Source: Neopusillimonas aromaticivorans
GTDB taxonomy: Bacteria > Pseudomonadota > Gammaproteobacteria > Burkholderiales > Burkholderiaceae_B
NCBI RefSeq assembly: GCF_030344915.1
Contig: NZ_CP128233.1
Location: 310,001-374,000, forward strand
Direction of reading: 5' to 3'
Length of the DNA: 64,000 bases
A program made the position numbers and the translations under genes. The notes beneath the pieces are model-generated. The model was not told the DNA's origin, did not search any database, and saw only the letters and a program-made list of their open reading frames with translations. Shown in pieces: positions 53,411-63,290 of this stretch (positions within the stretch are counted from its first letter, which is position 1; every line of letters starts with the position of its first letter).

Positions 53411-53433
53411 TGACCCGCACAGGTCACACCTGT
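53411..53433. promoter_or_regulatory. Nested inverted repeats in the kinase/apc1 divergent spacer
   Basis: ACAGGT-CAC-ACCTGT (53419-53433) is a perfect 6-3-6 inverted repeat. It overlaps TGACC-N6-GGTCA (53411-53426). The 240-nt spacer separates the kinase start (53368) and the first carboxylase gene (53609). This is a plausible operator for the FixJ-type regulator, not proven. Confidence 0.45.
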
Positions 53434-53608
53434 CAAGCAGACAGATTTACCTATTTTTTCTGACAGTAGGAATGCTGCGCTGCATTAAGAATTTCGCTTA
53501 CCGCGTTGGGAACCGCACCCAATAGCCCCTCTACTCCGAACCCATACCATAAAGCCATCACCGGCAGTACCAGCAGCACCCGCGACAATAAAAACTTCTG
53601 GAGACAAC

Positions 53609-55573
53609 ATGCTTACTGTTGACATTGATACTGGTGGCACCATGACCGATGCGCTCGTGTCCAACGGTGTCTTGCGCCACTCTTTCAAAGTGGACACTAC
53701 ACCCCACGACTACACCGTATCCTTCACACATTGCCTGACCGAAGCGGCCAAAGCGCTAGATTTCCCCGACGTCGAAACGTTCCTGCGCGAAGTCGGCATC
53801 ATTCGCTGGTCATCCACTATCACCACCAACGTGCTGGCCGAAAGACGCGGTGCCAAAGTCGGCCTACTCGTCGACAAGGGGCACGAAAAAGACCTCTATG
53901 GCCAGGGCGTGTCACGCGTTGTCGGCGAAATTGTGGACGACAGCAACATCATTGGTCTTTCGCAAAACCCATCGCCAACCGAAGTTTTGGCAGCCGTAAA
54001 AGAGTTGCTGGAAGGTGGCGTACGACGCATTTGCATCTGTCTCAAAGACAGTTTCCCGGACAACGCCCGCGAACGCCGAATCAAGGAAATCATCGAAGAC
54101 CAATACCCCGACCACATTATCGGCGCTGTACCCGTATTGCTGGGCAGCGAAATGGTTGCCTTGCGGCATGACCAGACGCGGGTGCATTACTCGCTGATGA
54201 ATGCCTACACCCACAACCAGCTCGCCAATTCGCTGTTCAAGGCCGAAGACATTCTGCGCGATGATTACCGTTGGAATGGCCCGCTGCTGGTCGGCCATAC
54301 CAATGGCGGCGTCGCCCGCATTGGTAAAACCAAGGCGGTCGACACCATCGAATCAGGCCCGGTATTTGGTGTCTTTGGAGGAGCGCATATGGCACAAGCC
54401 TATCAGCTGGCCAATGCCGTCTGCTTCGACGTTGGTGGTACCACCACCAAATGCTCCATCGTCAAAAATCAGGCTCCCGTATTCCAGCGCGGTGGCGAGC
54501 TCATGGAAACACCCGTCCAGTCGTCGTTCGCGATGCTGCGGTCCGCAGCGGTAGGGGAGGCTCGATTGCGCACGTCCAGAACGGGCTTGTGTCGCTGGGG
54601 CCGAAGAGCATGGGGGCCGCCCCGGGGCCAGCCTGCTATGGCCTAGGTGGAACCAAGCCCACACTTACCGATGCTCTTTTGGTACTGGGCTATCTAGACC
54701 CCAACAACTTCCTGGGTGGAAAACGAATCCTGCAAACCAGACTAGCCTACGAGGTCATTGAACGCGACATTGCCAAACCCTTAGGTATTTCAGTGGAAGT
54801 CGCTGCCCTTTCCATTCGGGACCAGGCCGTAGAAATCATGAAGGATCTGGTGCAAAGCACTTTAGCCGAGGCCCAACTGGACGCCGCCCAAGCCACCCTT
54901 TTCTCGTTCGGCGGCAATGGCCCCATGTTTGCCGCATTTCTGGCCGACAAGCTGCACATGAAAGACGCGTACGCATTTGACCTCGGACCAGTATTCAGCA
55001 CCTTCGGATCTGCCGTCTCTGACGTCGTCCACGTCTACGAACATGGTGTCGCCGGGGGCTTCGAGGCTAGCCGGGTCGCCTCGGCCCTGAATGAACTTCG
55101 CAATCAGGCCCTACGTGACCTCAGGGGCGAGGGCTTCAACGTTGCCGATGCCGCCAGCACCGGGAAATTGACGTCGGCGAAAGCGACGATCAGGCCAACA
55201 CCGTCAGTGTCTCTTTGCCCCTTGACACAAAAAGCGACCCTGCGGCTGCGCTGCACGCCGAGCTCGATGCTAAAGGGCTGTCTGGCCAACAAATGCTACT
55301 GGTGCGTCTTACAACGCGCCTGGCGCTCGATTCCCACGAAATAGCCCCGCTGACAGCCAGCTCAACCGGCCAAACACCCAATACACGCGTCGTCCATTTT
55401 GACGCTTCGGGTGGCAAAGCAACACCTGTAATTCAATGGGAATCGCTAAAGGCAGGCGCGTCACTGCATGGGCCGGCCGTGATTAATGGCGCCACGTTGA
55501 CATGTCCACTGCCCCCGGCTGGTCGCTGGCCGTTGACGGCTACGGCAACGCCAAACTATCGCATCTTGCGTAA
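53609..55573 (+). CDS. apc1: Acetophenone carboxylase-like subunit, HyuA-type ATPase (Apc1-like), frameshifted in this sequence
   Basis: Hydantoinase A/ASKHA-fold subunit, about 656 residues (near 70 kDa) after repair. Phosphate-binding loops are VDIDTGGTMTDALVSNGVL at the start and VCFDVGGTTTKCSIVKNQ near residue 275; LLVGHTNGGVARIGKTKAVD, TIESGPVFGVFGGAHMA and GGGSIAHVQNGLVSLGPKSM are hydantoinase A signatures. Three breaks: G-run 54554-54557, CCGGG near 55160-55164 (restores STREIDVGESDDQ) and C-run 55512-55516 (restores PLPPGWSLAVDGYGNAKLSH, stop at 55573). First gene of the operon; GGAGA precedes the ATG. Size and gene order match apc1 of Aromatoleum aromaticum; the actual substrate here is unproven. 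Confidence 0.8.
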
Positions 55574-55594
55574 CGACAATACCAGGAGACAAGC

Positions 55595-55981
55595 ATGTAC
55601 GAACGTCTGCGTTTTACTGAATATCTGGATCTCGATCTGAATGACGAACACTGGTATTGCCACGACTGCGGTACCAGGCTGATCTCAGCGCGTGAAAGCT
55701 ACAAAAAGGGCTGCCTGGTGGCAGAACGTGAACCGAACGAAATCCACAATCCTGTCATTCAGGGGAACTACACCTTTGCCCCTGACAGTGACTGGGTCCG
55801 CATCATCGAATTCTACTGCCCCGGTTGTTCGCGCCAGATCGAAACGGAATACCTGCCCCCAGGTCACCCGATCACCGTTGACATTGAAGTCGACATCGAC
55901 CGCCTGAAAAAGCGCCTGGAGCACGGTGACCTTGTCATCCGCGACGGTCGTTTGACGAAAACAGAAGGAGCCCGGGCATGA
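55595..55981 (+). CDS. apc2: Acetophenone carboxylase-like small zinc-ribbon subunit (Apc2-like)
   Basis: 128 residues (about 15 kDa), intact. Two Cys pairs, HWYCHDCGTRL (near residues 22-25) and EFYCPGCSRQI (near 75-78), form a probable zinc ribbon. LPPGHPITVDIEVDIDRLKK follows. The size equals that of the beta subunit of acetophenone carboxylase, and the position between two HyuA-like genes is the same as in Aromatoleum. An AGGAG site precedes the ATG. Its last bases overlap the next start by 4 nt (ATGA), so apc2 and apc3 are translationally coupled. Confidence 0.8.
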   Translation: MYERLRFTEYLDLDLNDEHWYCHDCGTRLISARESYKKGCLVAEREPNEIHNPVIQGNYTFAPDSDWVRIIEFYCPGCSRQIETEYLPPGHPITVDIEVDIDRLKKRLEHGDLVIRDGRLTKTEGARA

Positions 55982-58195
55982 GCAACCATCACACCACAAA
56001 CATCCACAAACAACTGGATTCGATCGACATTGATGTGGGAGGCACTTTCACCGATCTGGTGTTGACTCTTGATGGCGAACGCATCATTACCAAGTGCCCC
56101 ACTACACCTCATGACCTGTCTATCGGTTTTATCGACGCGATTGAAGCCGTTGCTGACAAGGTTGGCCTAAGTATCGAAGAGCTGCTACCTCGCATCGGCA
56201 TCCTTCGCTATTCAACAACCGTTGCACTGAACCGCCTGCTGCAACGTCAGGGTCCCCGCATTGGCCTGATTACAACCGAGGGACATGAAGATGCGATCCT
56301 GATTGGCAAGGGTGCACAATGGACAGACGGCCAACGGGTTGCCGAGCGGCGTAACCTTGCCATCCAGAACAAACCGCACCCGCTGATCGAACGTAGCCTG
56401 ATTGTCGGTATACGCGAGCGTATCGACTCGAACGGCCAAGTCATTCGCCCGCTGGACGAAGAGGATGTGCGGCGCAAGCTGCGCACCCTGATGGATCGCG
56501 GCGCCCGGGCAATCGTGGTCTCGTTGTTATGGTCGTTCATGAACCCGGAGCACGAAAAAGGGTACGCCAGATCATTCGAGAAGAATACAAGGAATACCAC
56601 ATCGGCTTTGTACCGGTGGTGATCTCCAGTGCAGTAGTGGCCAAAATCGGCGAATATGAACGCACCATGACCGCAGTGCTTGACGCCTACCTGCAGCGTT
56701 CCATGCAAAATGATATTGGCGCCACCTGGGACAAACTGCGCGACAAAGGCTACCGAGGCGCCTTCCTGATGATTCACAACTCGGGTGGCAGTGCCGATAT
56801 TTTCAAGACACCTGCTTCACGAACATTCAACGGGGGCCCTGTGGCAGGGTTAATGGGCTCAGCGTACTTTGCCTCGAAACTGGGCTACAAAAACGTCATC
56901 GCCGGCGATGTTGGCGGAACCAGCTTCGATGTCGCCCTGGTTGTCGAATCCAGCGTACGCAACTACACCTTCCGGCCGGTTATCGACAAATGGATGGTCA
57001 ACGTCACCATGATGCAGACCATTTCGGTAGGGGCAGGTGGCGGGTCAATTGCCTCCATCGACCCTGAAAGCCGGCGTTTCGAGGTGGGTCCCCGCAGTGC
57101 CGGCTCAATGCCGGGCCCCGCATGCTACGACCTGGGCGGATCAGAACCTACCGTCACCGACGCCGATGTCGTCCTGGGCTACATCAACCCTGACAAATAC
57201 TTTGGCGGGCAGATGCCGCTCAACAAGAGCAAAGCCGAAAAAGCGATTCGCGAACGCATCGCCGAACCACTGGGCATTGATGTCATTGCCGCCGCCGCCA
57301 TGATCCGGCGTGTTTGCGACGAAAACATGGTGTCAGCCATAAAGCGTGAAGTTCATATGCGCGGCTATCACCCCGAAGACTTTGTTCTGTTTGCATTCGG
57401 CGGCGCTGGCCCCACCCACATGGCGGGCTTCAAGGCCGACGTCCCCAAGGCCGTTGTTTTCCCGGCTGCTCCCGTCTTTTGCGCCATGGGCTCATCCAGC
57501 ATGGACATTGTCCATATGTACGAACAGTCGCGCCGCATGGTGTTCATGGAGCCGCTGACTGAAAGAATCGTGATTGATCGCGAATGCTTCAATGACGTGG
57601 TCGCGGACATGATCAGCAAAGCACGCGGCGAGCTGGCGGCAGAGGGCCTGAATGTTGATGATGCCATATATGCACTTGAACTGGATATGCTGTATGGCGG
57701 GCAGGTCAATCTTAAGCGCATGAGCTCACCGCGACTGAAAATCGAATCCGATGAAGACGCCCAACATATCTATGAAGCCTTTGAAAAGGAATTCTCTGAA
57801 GCCTTCAGCCCTCTTGTCGTCAACAAGCCCGGCGGCGTATTCCTCGACAACTTCGTTCTGCGCGCCACCGTTCCCACCGGAAACCCGCCATCCCGGAATA
57901 TGAACTTGGCCCCGAAGACCCGTCTCATGCCTATGTGGAAAACCGTAGTGCCTGGTGGCCCGAAACCGGCAACTGGCAAGACACCCCAGTCTACGTCTTT
58001 GAAACGCTGGCACCCGGCAATGTCCTGACAGGCCCTGCCATCGCAGAAGCCGAGTTCACCACCATCGTGGTCCCCCCGGACAACGATTCAGTATTGACAA
58101 GCACGGCCTGGGCATTCTTGAGCCCGTTGTCGCCGCGCCCCCGCGCCGCCGCATTGGTTCGGCCCAAGTCGCTGTCAGCGTATAAAAAACAGATA
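55978..58195 (+). CDS. apc3: Acetophenone carboxylase-like second HyuA-type ATPase subunit (Apc3-like), frameshifted in this sequence
   Basis: Second hydantoinase A-like subunit, about 740 residues (near 80 kDa). ASKHA loops: SIDIDVGGTFTDLVLTLDGE, VIAGDVGGTSFDVALVVESS and TISVGAGGGSIASIDPESRR; the FAFGGAGPTHMAGFKADV segment is typical of hydantoinase A. Three breaks: A-run 56555-56559 (restores EHEKRVRQIIREEYKEYH), AAACCC near 57881-57886 (restores PAIPEYELGPEDPSHAY) and the six-C run 58072-58077 (restores VVPPGQRFSIDKHGLGILE, stop at 58195). Having two non-identical HyuA subunits separates this system from acetone carboxylase and 5-oxoprolinase. Confidence 0.8.
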
Positions 58196-58208
58196 CCGGA
58201 GACACACA

Positions 58209-60267
58209 ATGAGCATTCCAACCCTGGAACAAAAACTCGCCTGGCTCAAGCCAGCGCCTGCGTCTGAACGCGAACTCGAGCTGGCCGCCCAGCTCAGTGC
58301 TGCCGATTTTGAAATCGGTTTCCAACGCACCAACGATATCCTGGATGAAGGCATGGACGTTTTCGTGCGATCGTGCCGCTGCGCCATGGGTGTTGCCGGC
58401 GACTCGCTGGTAGCCATCATGACCGCCGAGGGTGACATCGTCAATGGCTCATGCGGCACCTACCTGCATGCTGTCATCCCCCGCTGGTCATCAAATACAT
58501 CATGCATACGTACAAGGACAACCCGGGTATCAAAGACGGCGATCTATGGTTTGCCAACGATGCCGTTTACGGCGGCGTACACAACCCTGACCAAATGGTT
58601 TGCATGCCCGTATTTTATGAAGGTGAACTGATCGCCTGGACCGCCGCACTGGTACACACCACCGAAACGGGTGCCATTGAGCCAGGCGGAATGCCGGTTT
58701 CCGCAACGTCTCGATTTGAAGAAGGCATGAACCTGCCCCCGATGAAAATCGGCGAGAATTTTCAACTGCGCGACGATATTGTTTCCATGTTTATTGCGTT
58801 TGGTATCCGTGCGCCTTCCATGATTGCCGTCGACCTGAAAGCACGTTGTACCACCGCAGACCGTATCCGTACCCGTTTGCTGGAATTATGTGACCGCGAA
58901 GGGCCCGACTATGTGCGCGGGTTGTTCCGGCGCATGCTGCAAGTGGCCCAAGAAGGCGCTCGCCAGATTATCGACCTATGGCCCGATGGTAAATACCGGT
59001 GTGTCACCTTTTCAGACGCCGTCGGTCTGAAACAGGGGCTGGTCCGTTCATGCTTCATGACACTGGAAAAAAATGGTGACCGCATGATGGTCGACTTTTC
59101 AGAAACAGGCCCGGAAACACCATCGTCTTATAACGCTCACCCACAAGCGGCCATTGCCCACTTTTCCAACTATATCTACGAATATTTATTTCATTCGCTA
59201 CCCATCAGCAACGGCACATTTGCCAACATTGACTTCAAGTTTGCGCCCAACACGTGCCTGAGTCCCGACGCTAAAGCCGCCACATCAAACTCGGTCATGA
59301 TTGCAACCGGTGTTATGAGCGCAGTTCACAACACATGCGCCAAGGCCATGTTCTCCACGTCGCTCTGGCAACAATCAGGAGCCTCAATGGGCAACGGGGG
59401 CAATGCGCTGGTGCTGGCTGGCCTGAACCAATGGAACGCACCGTTCGCGGACATGCTGGCTTACTCGATCAACACTGAAGGTCAGGGTGCCCGCCCGGGT
59501 CAAGATGGCATGGATGCCTTCGGTTTCCCCTGGTGTGTTTTTGGCCGGGCACCCAACGTTGAGCAAGTCGAAAATGAGTTTCCATTGCTGGTGCCTTTGT
59601 CGAACCACTGGAAGGACTCGTGTGGGCACGGCAAATACCGCGGTGGCGTCGGTACGGCCCAAATGTGGGTGACGCACCACGTCCCCGCCGTCTACATGAT
59701 GGCCATTGCAGACAACTCCAAGTTGCAAACACCACAACCCCTGTTCGGTGGCTATGCCCCTGCACGGTCCCGGGCATCGGTATCCGTGCTGCCAATGTAA
59801 AGCAAATGATGGCCGAAGGCGATGAGTCCCTGCAAATGGATGTGCAAGAGCTTCTGACACGGCGCCCCATTGACGGCAACTACGAAGCCGAGTTTCAGGG
59901 CCGTTCGGTACGTCCCTATAACGATGGTGACGTCATCACCTTTGCCTTTTCCACCGGAGGTACCGGCTACGGTGACCCGCTGGATCGCGATATTGAGTCG
60001 GTTGCCCTTGACCTTCAAAAAAGTGTCATCACGGTGGGTACAGCCAGGCAAATCTACAAAATCGTCTGGAACGAAGAAACGCAGCGGGTGGACGTCGAAG
60101 CGTCAGCAGAACTACGCCGGCAAGAACTGGATGCGCGACGCAAACGCGGGGTACCCTACGACACGTTCGAGACGGAATGGCTCAAGAAAAAGCCCTCTGA
60201 TGAAATTCTGACCTACTACGGTTCGTGGCCAGATGCCAAAGTAGTTACACCGCTACAGCGTGCATGA
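58209..60267 (+). CDS. apc4: Acetophenone carboxylase-like HyuB-type subunit (Apc4-like), frameshifted in this sequence
   Basis: Hydantoinase B-fold subunit, about 687 residues (near 75 kDa), presumed carboxylating subunit. FANDAVYGGVHNPDQMVCMP, MVDFSETGPETPSSYNAHP, LLVPLSNHWKDSCGHGKYRG and FSTGGTGYGDPLDRDIESV are hydantoinase B signatures. Breaks: C-run 58478-58482 (restores HAVIPPLVIKYIMHTYKD) and C-run 59757-59760 (restores FGGYAPCTVPGIGIRAANV). CGGAGA precedes ATG 58209, which lies 13 nt after the apc3 stop. The apc5 start is 12 nt further on with its own AAGGAG. Confidence 0.82.
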
Positions 60268-60279
60268 AGGAGACCCGAC

Positions 60280-61154
60280 ATGGCCAACCTGACCGCCGAA
60301 GACTGGCGCAAACACATGAAAGACCTGGCCCGGAACCCGGCCAAACCCCACCCTCCTGTGTTTGCACCGTTACTGATGGCCTGCTCTGCCCAAATTGATG
60401 CAGTCGCAGTGACGGAGATGGTGAACAACGGAACGCAAATCCGCAAAAATCTGTCAGGTCTGGCACAAATGCTTTCCCTGAACGCTATCACCTGCTCGGT
60501 ACCTTCAGGGCTTGAGGCCGAAGCCCTGGGGCCGCACTGGATTACGCCGTGTGGCCTCCGAAAATCGTTGCCGCCCCCGACCCGGCAGGCATCAACGATA
60601 TCGCCAGCCAAACACATTCACGGAGGCTGGAAGCTTCACTTGACGCCACCCGACAACTGGTCGCAGGGGACCCCGATGGCCCGTTGCTGGTGGCTGCCCT
60701 GACAGGCCCTGCCACACTGGCAGCGCAATTACGCAGCGGTAACCCGGGTATGCCCGAAGAAGCACTGTTCGAACTAGTGGGCCAGGCATTGGCTTTTATC
60801 GCTCGGTCTTACGCCGAGGCAGGCATCAATATCGTGCAAGTGCACGAAACTGCCGATGCTTCCCTTGACAGCGCCCACTGGAAAAGCGCCCTGCGAACCA
60901 TCGCCAACATCGCCCGCTTCCACCGGGTTCCGTTTATTGTCGCACTGGCCGGCAACAACCCTGCCTTGACGGCGGCACCGCTGCTAACCGCCACACCGGC
61001 ACCCACTGCTGACACATATGGCCAACTATTTAATGCCAACCCGTCGAAATGGCCATCGAACCGGTCAGACGAGATACGCTGGGTAAGCACAGCCGACGAT
61101 GCCCCTGCCGACTTCGATCTGGCCCAGCTAATGCGGATTGTTCAGACGCTTTAG
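60280..61154 (+). CDS. apc5: Acetophenone carboxylase-like fifth subunit (Apc5-like), frameshifted in this sequence
   Basis: About 292 residues (near 32 kDa), the size of the epsilon subunit that must be added to the acetophenone carboxylase core for activity. The segments VAALTGPATLAAQL and SYAEAGINIVQVHETADASL resemble the uroporphyrinogen decarboxylase / MtaA-CmuA methyltransferase TIM barrel, so a similar fold is suggested. A missing G in the run 60528-60531 breaks the frame; repair gives EAEALGAALDYAVWPPKIV. AAGGAG at 60267-60272 overlaps the apc4 stop. What this subunit does chemically is unknown; the fold call is my own reading of motifs. Confidence 0.7.
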
Positions 61155-61186
61155 CCGACACTGACGTCATTCAAAACAGGAATGCC

Positions 61187-62233
61187 ATGAGCCGTATCTC
61201 CACACCCATCACTGTAATCACCGGATTTCTCGGGGCAGGAAAAACAACCCTGATCAACCGGATTCTTGCTGAAAACCACGGCGAACGTCTGGCCATCATT
61301 GAAAACGAGTTCGGAGAAACAGGTGTTGACGCCGAATTTCTTATCGCCCAACACGATGAAACCGTCATCCAGCTGGCCAACGGCTGTGTCTGCTGTACGG
61401 TGCGTGGTGATCTTGCAAACGCACTGAATCAGCTGGCGCAGCAAAAATCCCGCAATGACATTAGCTTTGACCGCGTCATTATTGAGACGACAGGCATGGC
61501 GGACCCTGGGCCGATACTCCAAACATTCCTGGCAGAAACTGCCATCTTGTCGCATTACCACCTTGATGGAATTGTCGCTTTAGTAGATGCTTTTCATGGG
61601 GATGCCCAGCTGGCAGTGCATATCGAAAACCGCGCCCAGGTTGCCTACGCGGACCGATTGCTGATTTCAAAAACAGACCTGGTGTCTGAAAGCGCGCTGG
61701 CCCAGTTGCAAGCGCATCTGCATCAGATCAACCCACGCGCGCCGATCCTACACCTGAACATTGTTGATTCACGTCTTGGTGATGTCATGCAATTTATGTT
61801 CGATGCCCGAGCCTACGCCTTTGACTACATTGCACCCGAGGACCTGAAACAACTCCAGACCGCGTCTTTATTTAGCAAGCCTGACGGACGGTTCAGACCG
61901 CTGAAGCAGCGTCATACTGAAGGCGTGGTATCTACAGTGTTTACCTCAAACCATCCCTTGGATCTTGAACGTCTGAACGGATTCATTGACGCCGCCACAG
62001 AACGCTACGGTACCAATCTGTGGCGATGCAAAGGGGTGGTTTACGCAGAAAACCACCGCATGCGTTTAATTGTTCAAGGCGTACAAAAACTCATACAAAT
62101 TAGCGGTGGAACTATGTGGCGTCCCTACCAGCCCAAATCAACCATCCTGGTCTTTATTGGACAAGATCTTGACCCGGACTGGCTGGCCGAAGGTCTCACA
62201 CAATGCGAAGCCGACACCGCCCAGGTTGTTTAA
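61187..62233 (+). CDS. G3E family GTPase (CobW/COG0523), last gene of the carboxylase operon
   Basis: Intact, about 348 residues. Walker A TGFLGAGKTTLINRIL, metal motif LANGCVCCTVRGDLANAL (CxCC), IIETTGMADPGPI, GTP-specificity loop SKTDLVSE, and a C-terminal CobW_C domain (GVVSTVFTSNHPLDLERL, GTNLWRCKGVVYAENH). It starts 32 nt after apc5 on the same strand without a visible terminator. Family members load Zn, Co or Ni into client enzymes or serve zinc homeostasis. Linkage to a carboxylase with a zinc-ribbon subunit suggests a dedicated metallochaperone, which is inference. Only distantly similar to the G3E protein at 2142-3131. Confidence 0.85.
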   Translation: MSRISTPITVITGFLGAGKTTLINRILAENHGERLAIIENEFGETGVDAEFLIAQHDETVIQLANGCVCCTVRGDLANALNQLAQQKSRNDISFDRVIIETTGMADPGPILQTFLAETAILSHYHLDGIVALVDAFHGDAQLAVHIENRAQVAYADRLLISKTDLVSESALAQLQAHLHQINPRAPILHLNIVDSRLGDVMQFMFDARAYAFDYIAPEDLKQLQTASLFSKPDGRFRPLKQRHTEGVVSTVFTSNHPLDLERLNGFIDAATERYGTNLWRCKGVVYAENHRMRLIVQGVQKLIQISGGTMWRPYQPKSTILVFIGQDLDPDWLAEGLTQCEADTAQVV

Positions 62234-62279
62234 ACTATCGTTTACCACGTAAGTCCAACGTCAAGAATTGAAATCATCA

Positions 62280-62717
62280 ATGATCAAACTTTTTACGACC
62301 CTGCTCGGCGTGGCCGCCGCCACGGGCTCGGTACACGCGACCGAATTTTCATGCGACATTGCCAACAAAAGCAGAAGCGTCACACTGACGCAGTCGGACC
62401 AGACTGTGTCCTATACCTACGGCAAGAAAGGCGCAGCGCCTGAACTGGCGCTGACGGTGCCGGTATCGGCGATCGAGCTGTATGCTTGGGAAGGTATGGG
62501 TCGTCACCAGACCTATTCCATAGGCATTCCAAACGGCCAGTACCTCTACACGGTATACACCTCGATGGACAGCCTCGAGCAAGCCACATCCGCAGGGGTC
62601 ACCATCGAAAAAGGTGGCAAGTATCTTGCTGAACTGCTGTGCAACCCGAATACGGTCAATGGGGATCTGGAGCAGATGGTGCTCGGCCTCAAAACTGATG
62701 GGACAGCCCGGCAATAG
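62280..62717 (+). CDS. Small exported protein of unknown function
   Basis: 145 residues, intact, from ATG 62280 (an in-frame TTG lies 12 nt earlier). A signal peptide is visible: MIKLFTTLLGVAAATGSVHA, cleavage probably after HA. The mature part is about 125 residues with two cysteines (FSCDIANKS and ELLCNPNT) likely to form a disulfide, and beta-strand-like alternation (SVTLTQSDQTVSYTYGKKG). I do not recognise the family. It follows the GTPase by 46 nt, so it may be co-transcribed with the carboxylase operon. Confidence 0.65.
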   Translation: MIKLFTTLLGVAAATGSVHATEFSCDIANKSRSVTLTQSDQTVSYTYGKKGAAPELALTVPVSAIELYAWEGMGRHQTYSIGIPNGQYLYTVYTSMDSLEQATSAGVTIEKGGKYLAELLCNPNTVNGDLEQMVLGLKTDGTARQ

Positions 62718-62756
62718 AAGCGGCTCCAACGAAGTCACGCTATCAAACGCAACACC

Positions 62757-63242
62757 ATGAAAAGAATTTACCTGGCTGGCCCTGATGTATTTCGGGAAGA
62801 CAGCATCACCTGGGGCAAGTATTTGCAGACCGTATGTGAAGAACACGGCCTGACCGGTCTCTACCCTCTGGACAACGACATTGCGCCACGGCATAACCCG
62901 CAAGAAACCGCACACGCCATTGCACAGGCCAACATGCAGATGATCCGGCAGGCTGACGGGGTTGTGGCCAATCTTGAACCGTTTCGTGGCATTGAGCCGG
63001 ATTCGGGTACGGTGTTTGAGGTTGGGGTGGCGATTGCGCTAGGCAAGCCCGTGTGGGTGTATTTCCCGCACACGGGTGACCTGCTTCAGCAAGTGCCCGA
63101 TATTGATGCCGGCCGCTGCGCACAAGGCTGGCTGGTTGAAGACTTCGGCCTGCCGCGCAACCTGATGCTGGCCTGCCAGTGGCATGGGTACAGCCCGACG
63201 GTTGAAGAGGCGATTGCCGAAATGGCCCAATTGCTTGGGTAA
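62757..63242 (+). CDS. Nucleoside 2-deoxyribosyltransferase
   Basis: 161 residues, intact. Rossmann-like MKRIYLAGPDVFRED at the start, MIRQADGVVANLEPFRGIEP with the substrate loop, and DSGTVFEVGVAIALGKPVWV carrying the catalytic Glu of the family. Transfers deoxyribose between purine or pyrimidine bases in nucleotide salvage. It is 39 nt downstream of the exported protein gene. Specificity (type I or II) cannot be told. Confidence 0.9.
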   Translation: MKRIYLAGPDVFREDSITWGKYLQTVCEEHGLTGLYPLDNDIAPRHNPQETAHAIAQANMQMIRQADGVVANLEPFRGIEPDSGTVFEVGVAIALGKPVWVYFPHTGDLLQQVPDIDAGRCAQGWLVEDFGLPRNLMLACQWHGYSPTVEEAIAEMAQLLG

Positions 63243-63290
63243 ATGTCTGTATACGAGTTTGATGGGGTGTCTACCGCATCGAATATGCGG

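Noticed and set aside
53609..60267. Hydantoinase / 5-oxoprolinase or acetone carboxylase operon
   Set aside because: Those systems have one HyuA-type and one HyuB-type subunit (acetone carboxylase adds one small subunit). Here there are two different HyuA-like subunits, a 15-kDa Cys-pair subunit and a fifth protein, the acetophenone carboxylase plan.
2142..61154. Genome decay: many truncated genes that could be called pseudogenes
   Set aside because: The breaks hit essential TCA and translation genes, are single-base, and sit in homopolymers. Protein sequence on both sides stays fully conserved, which decay would not leave.
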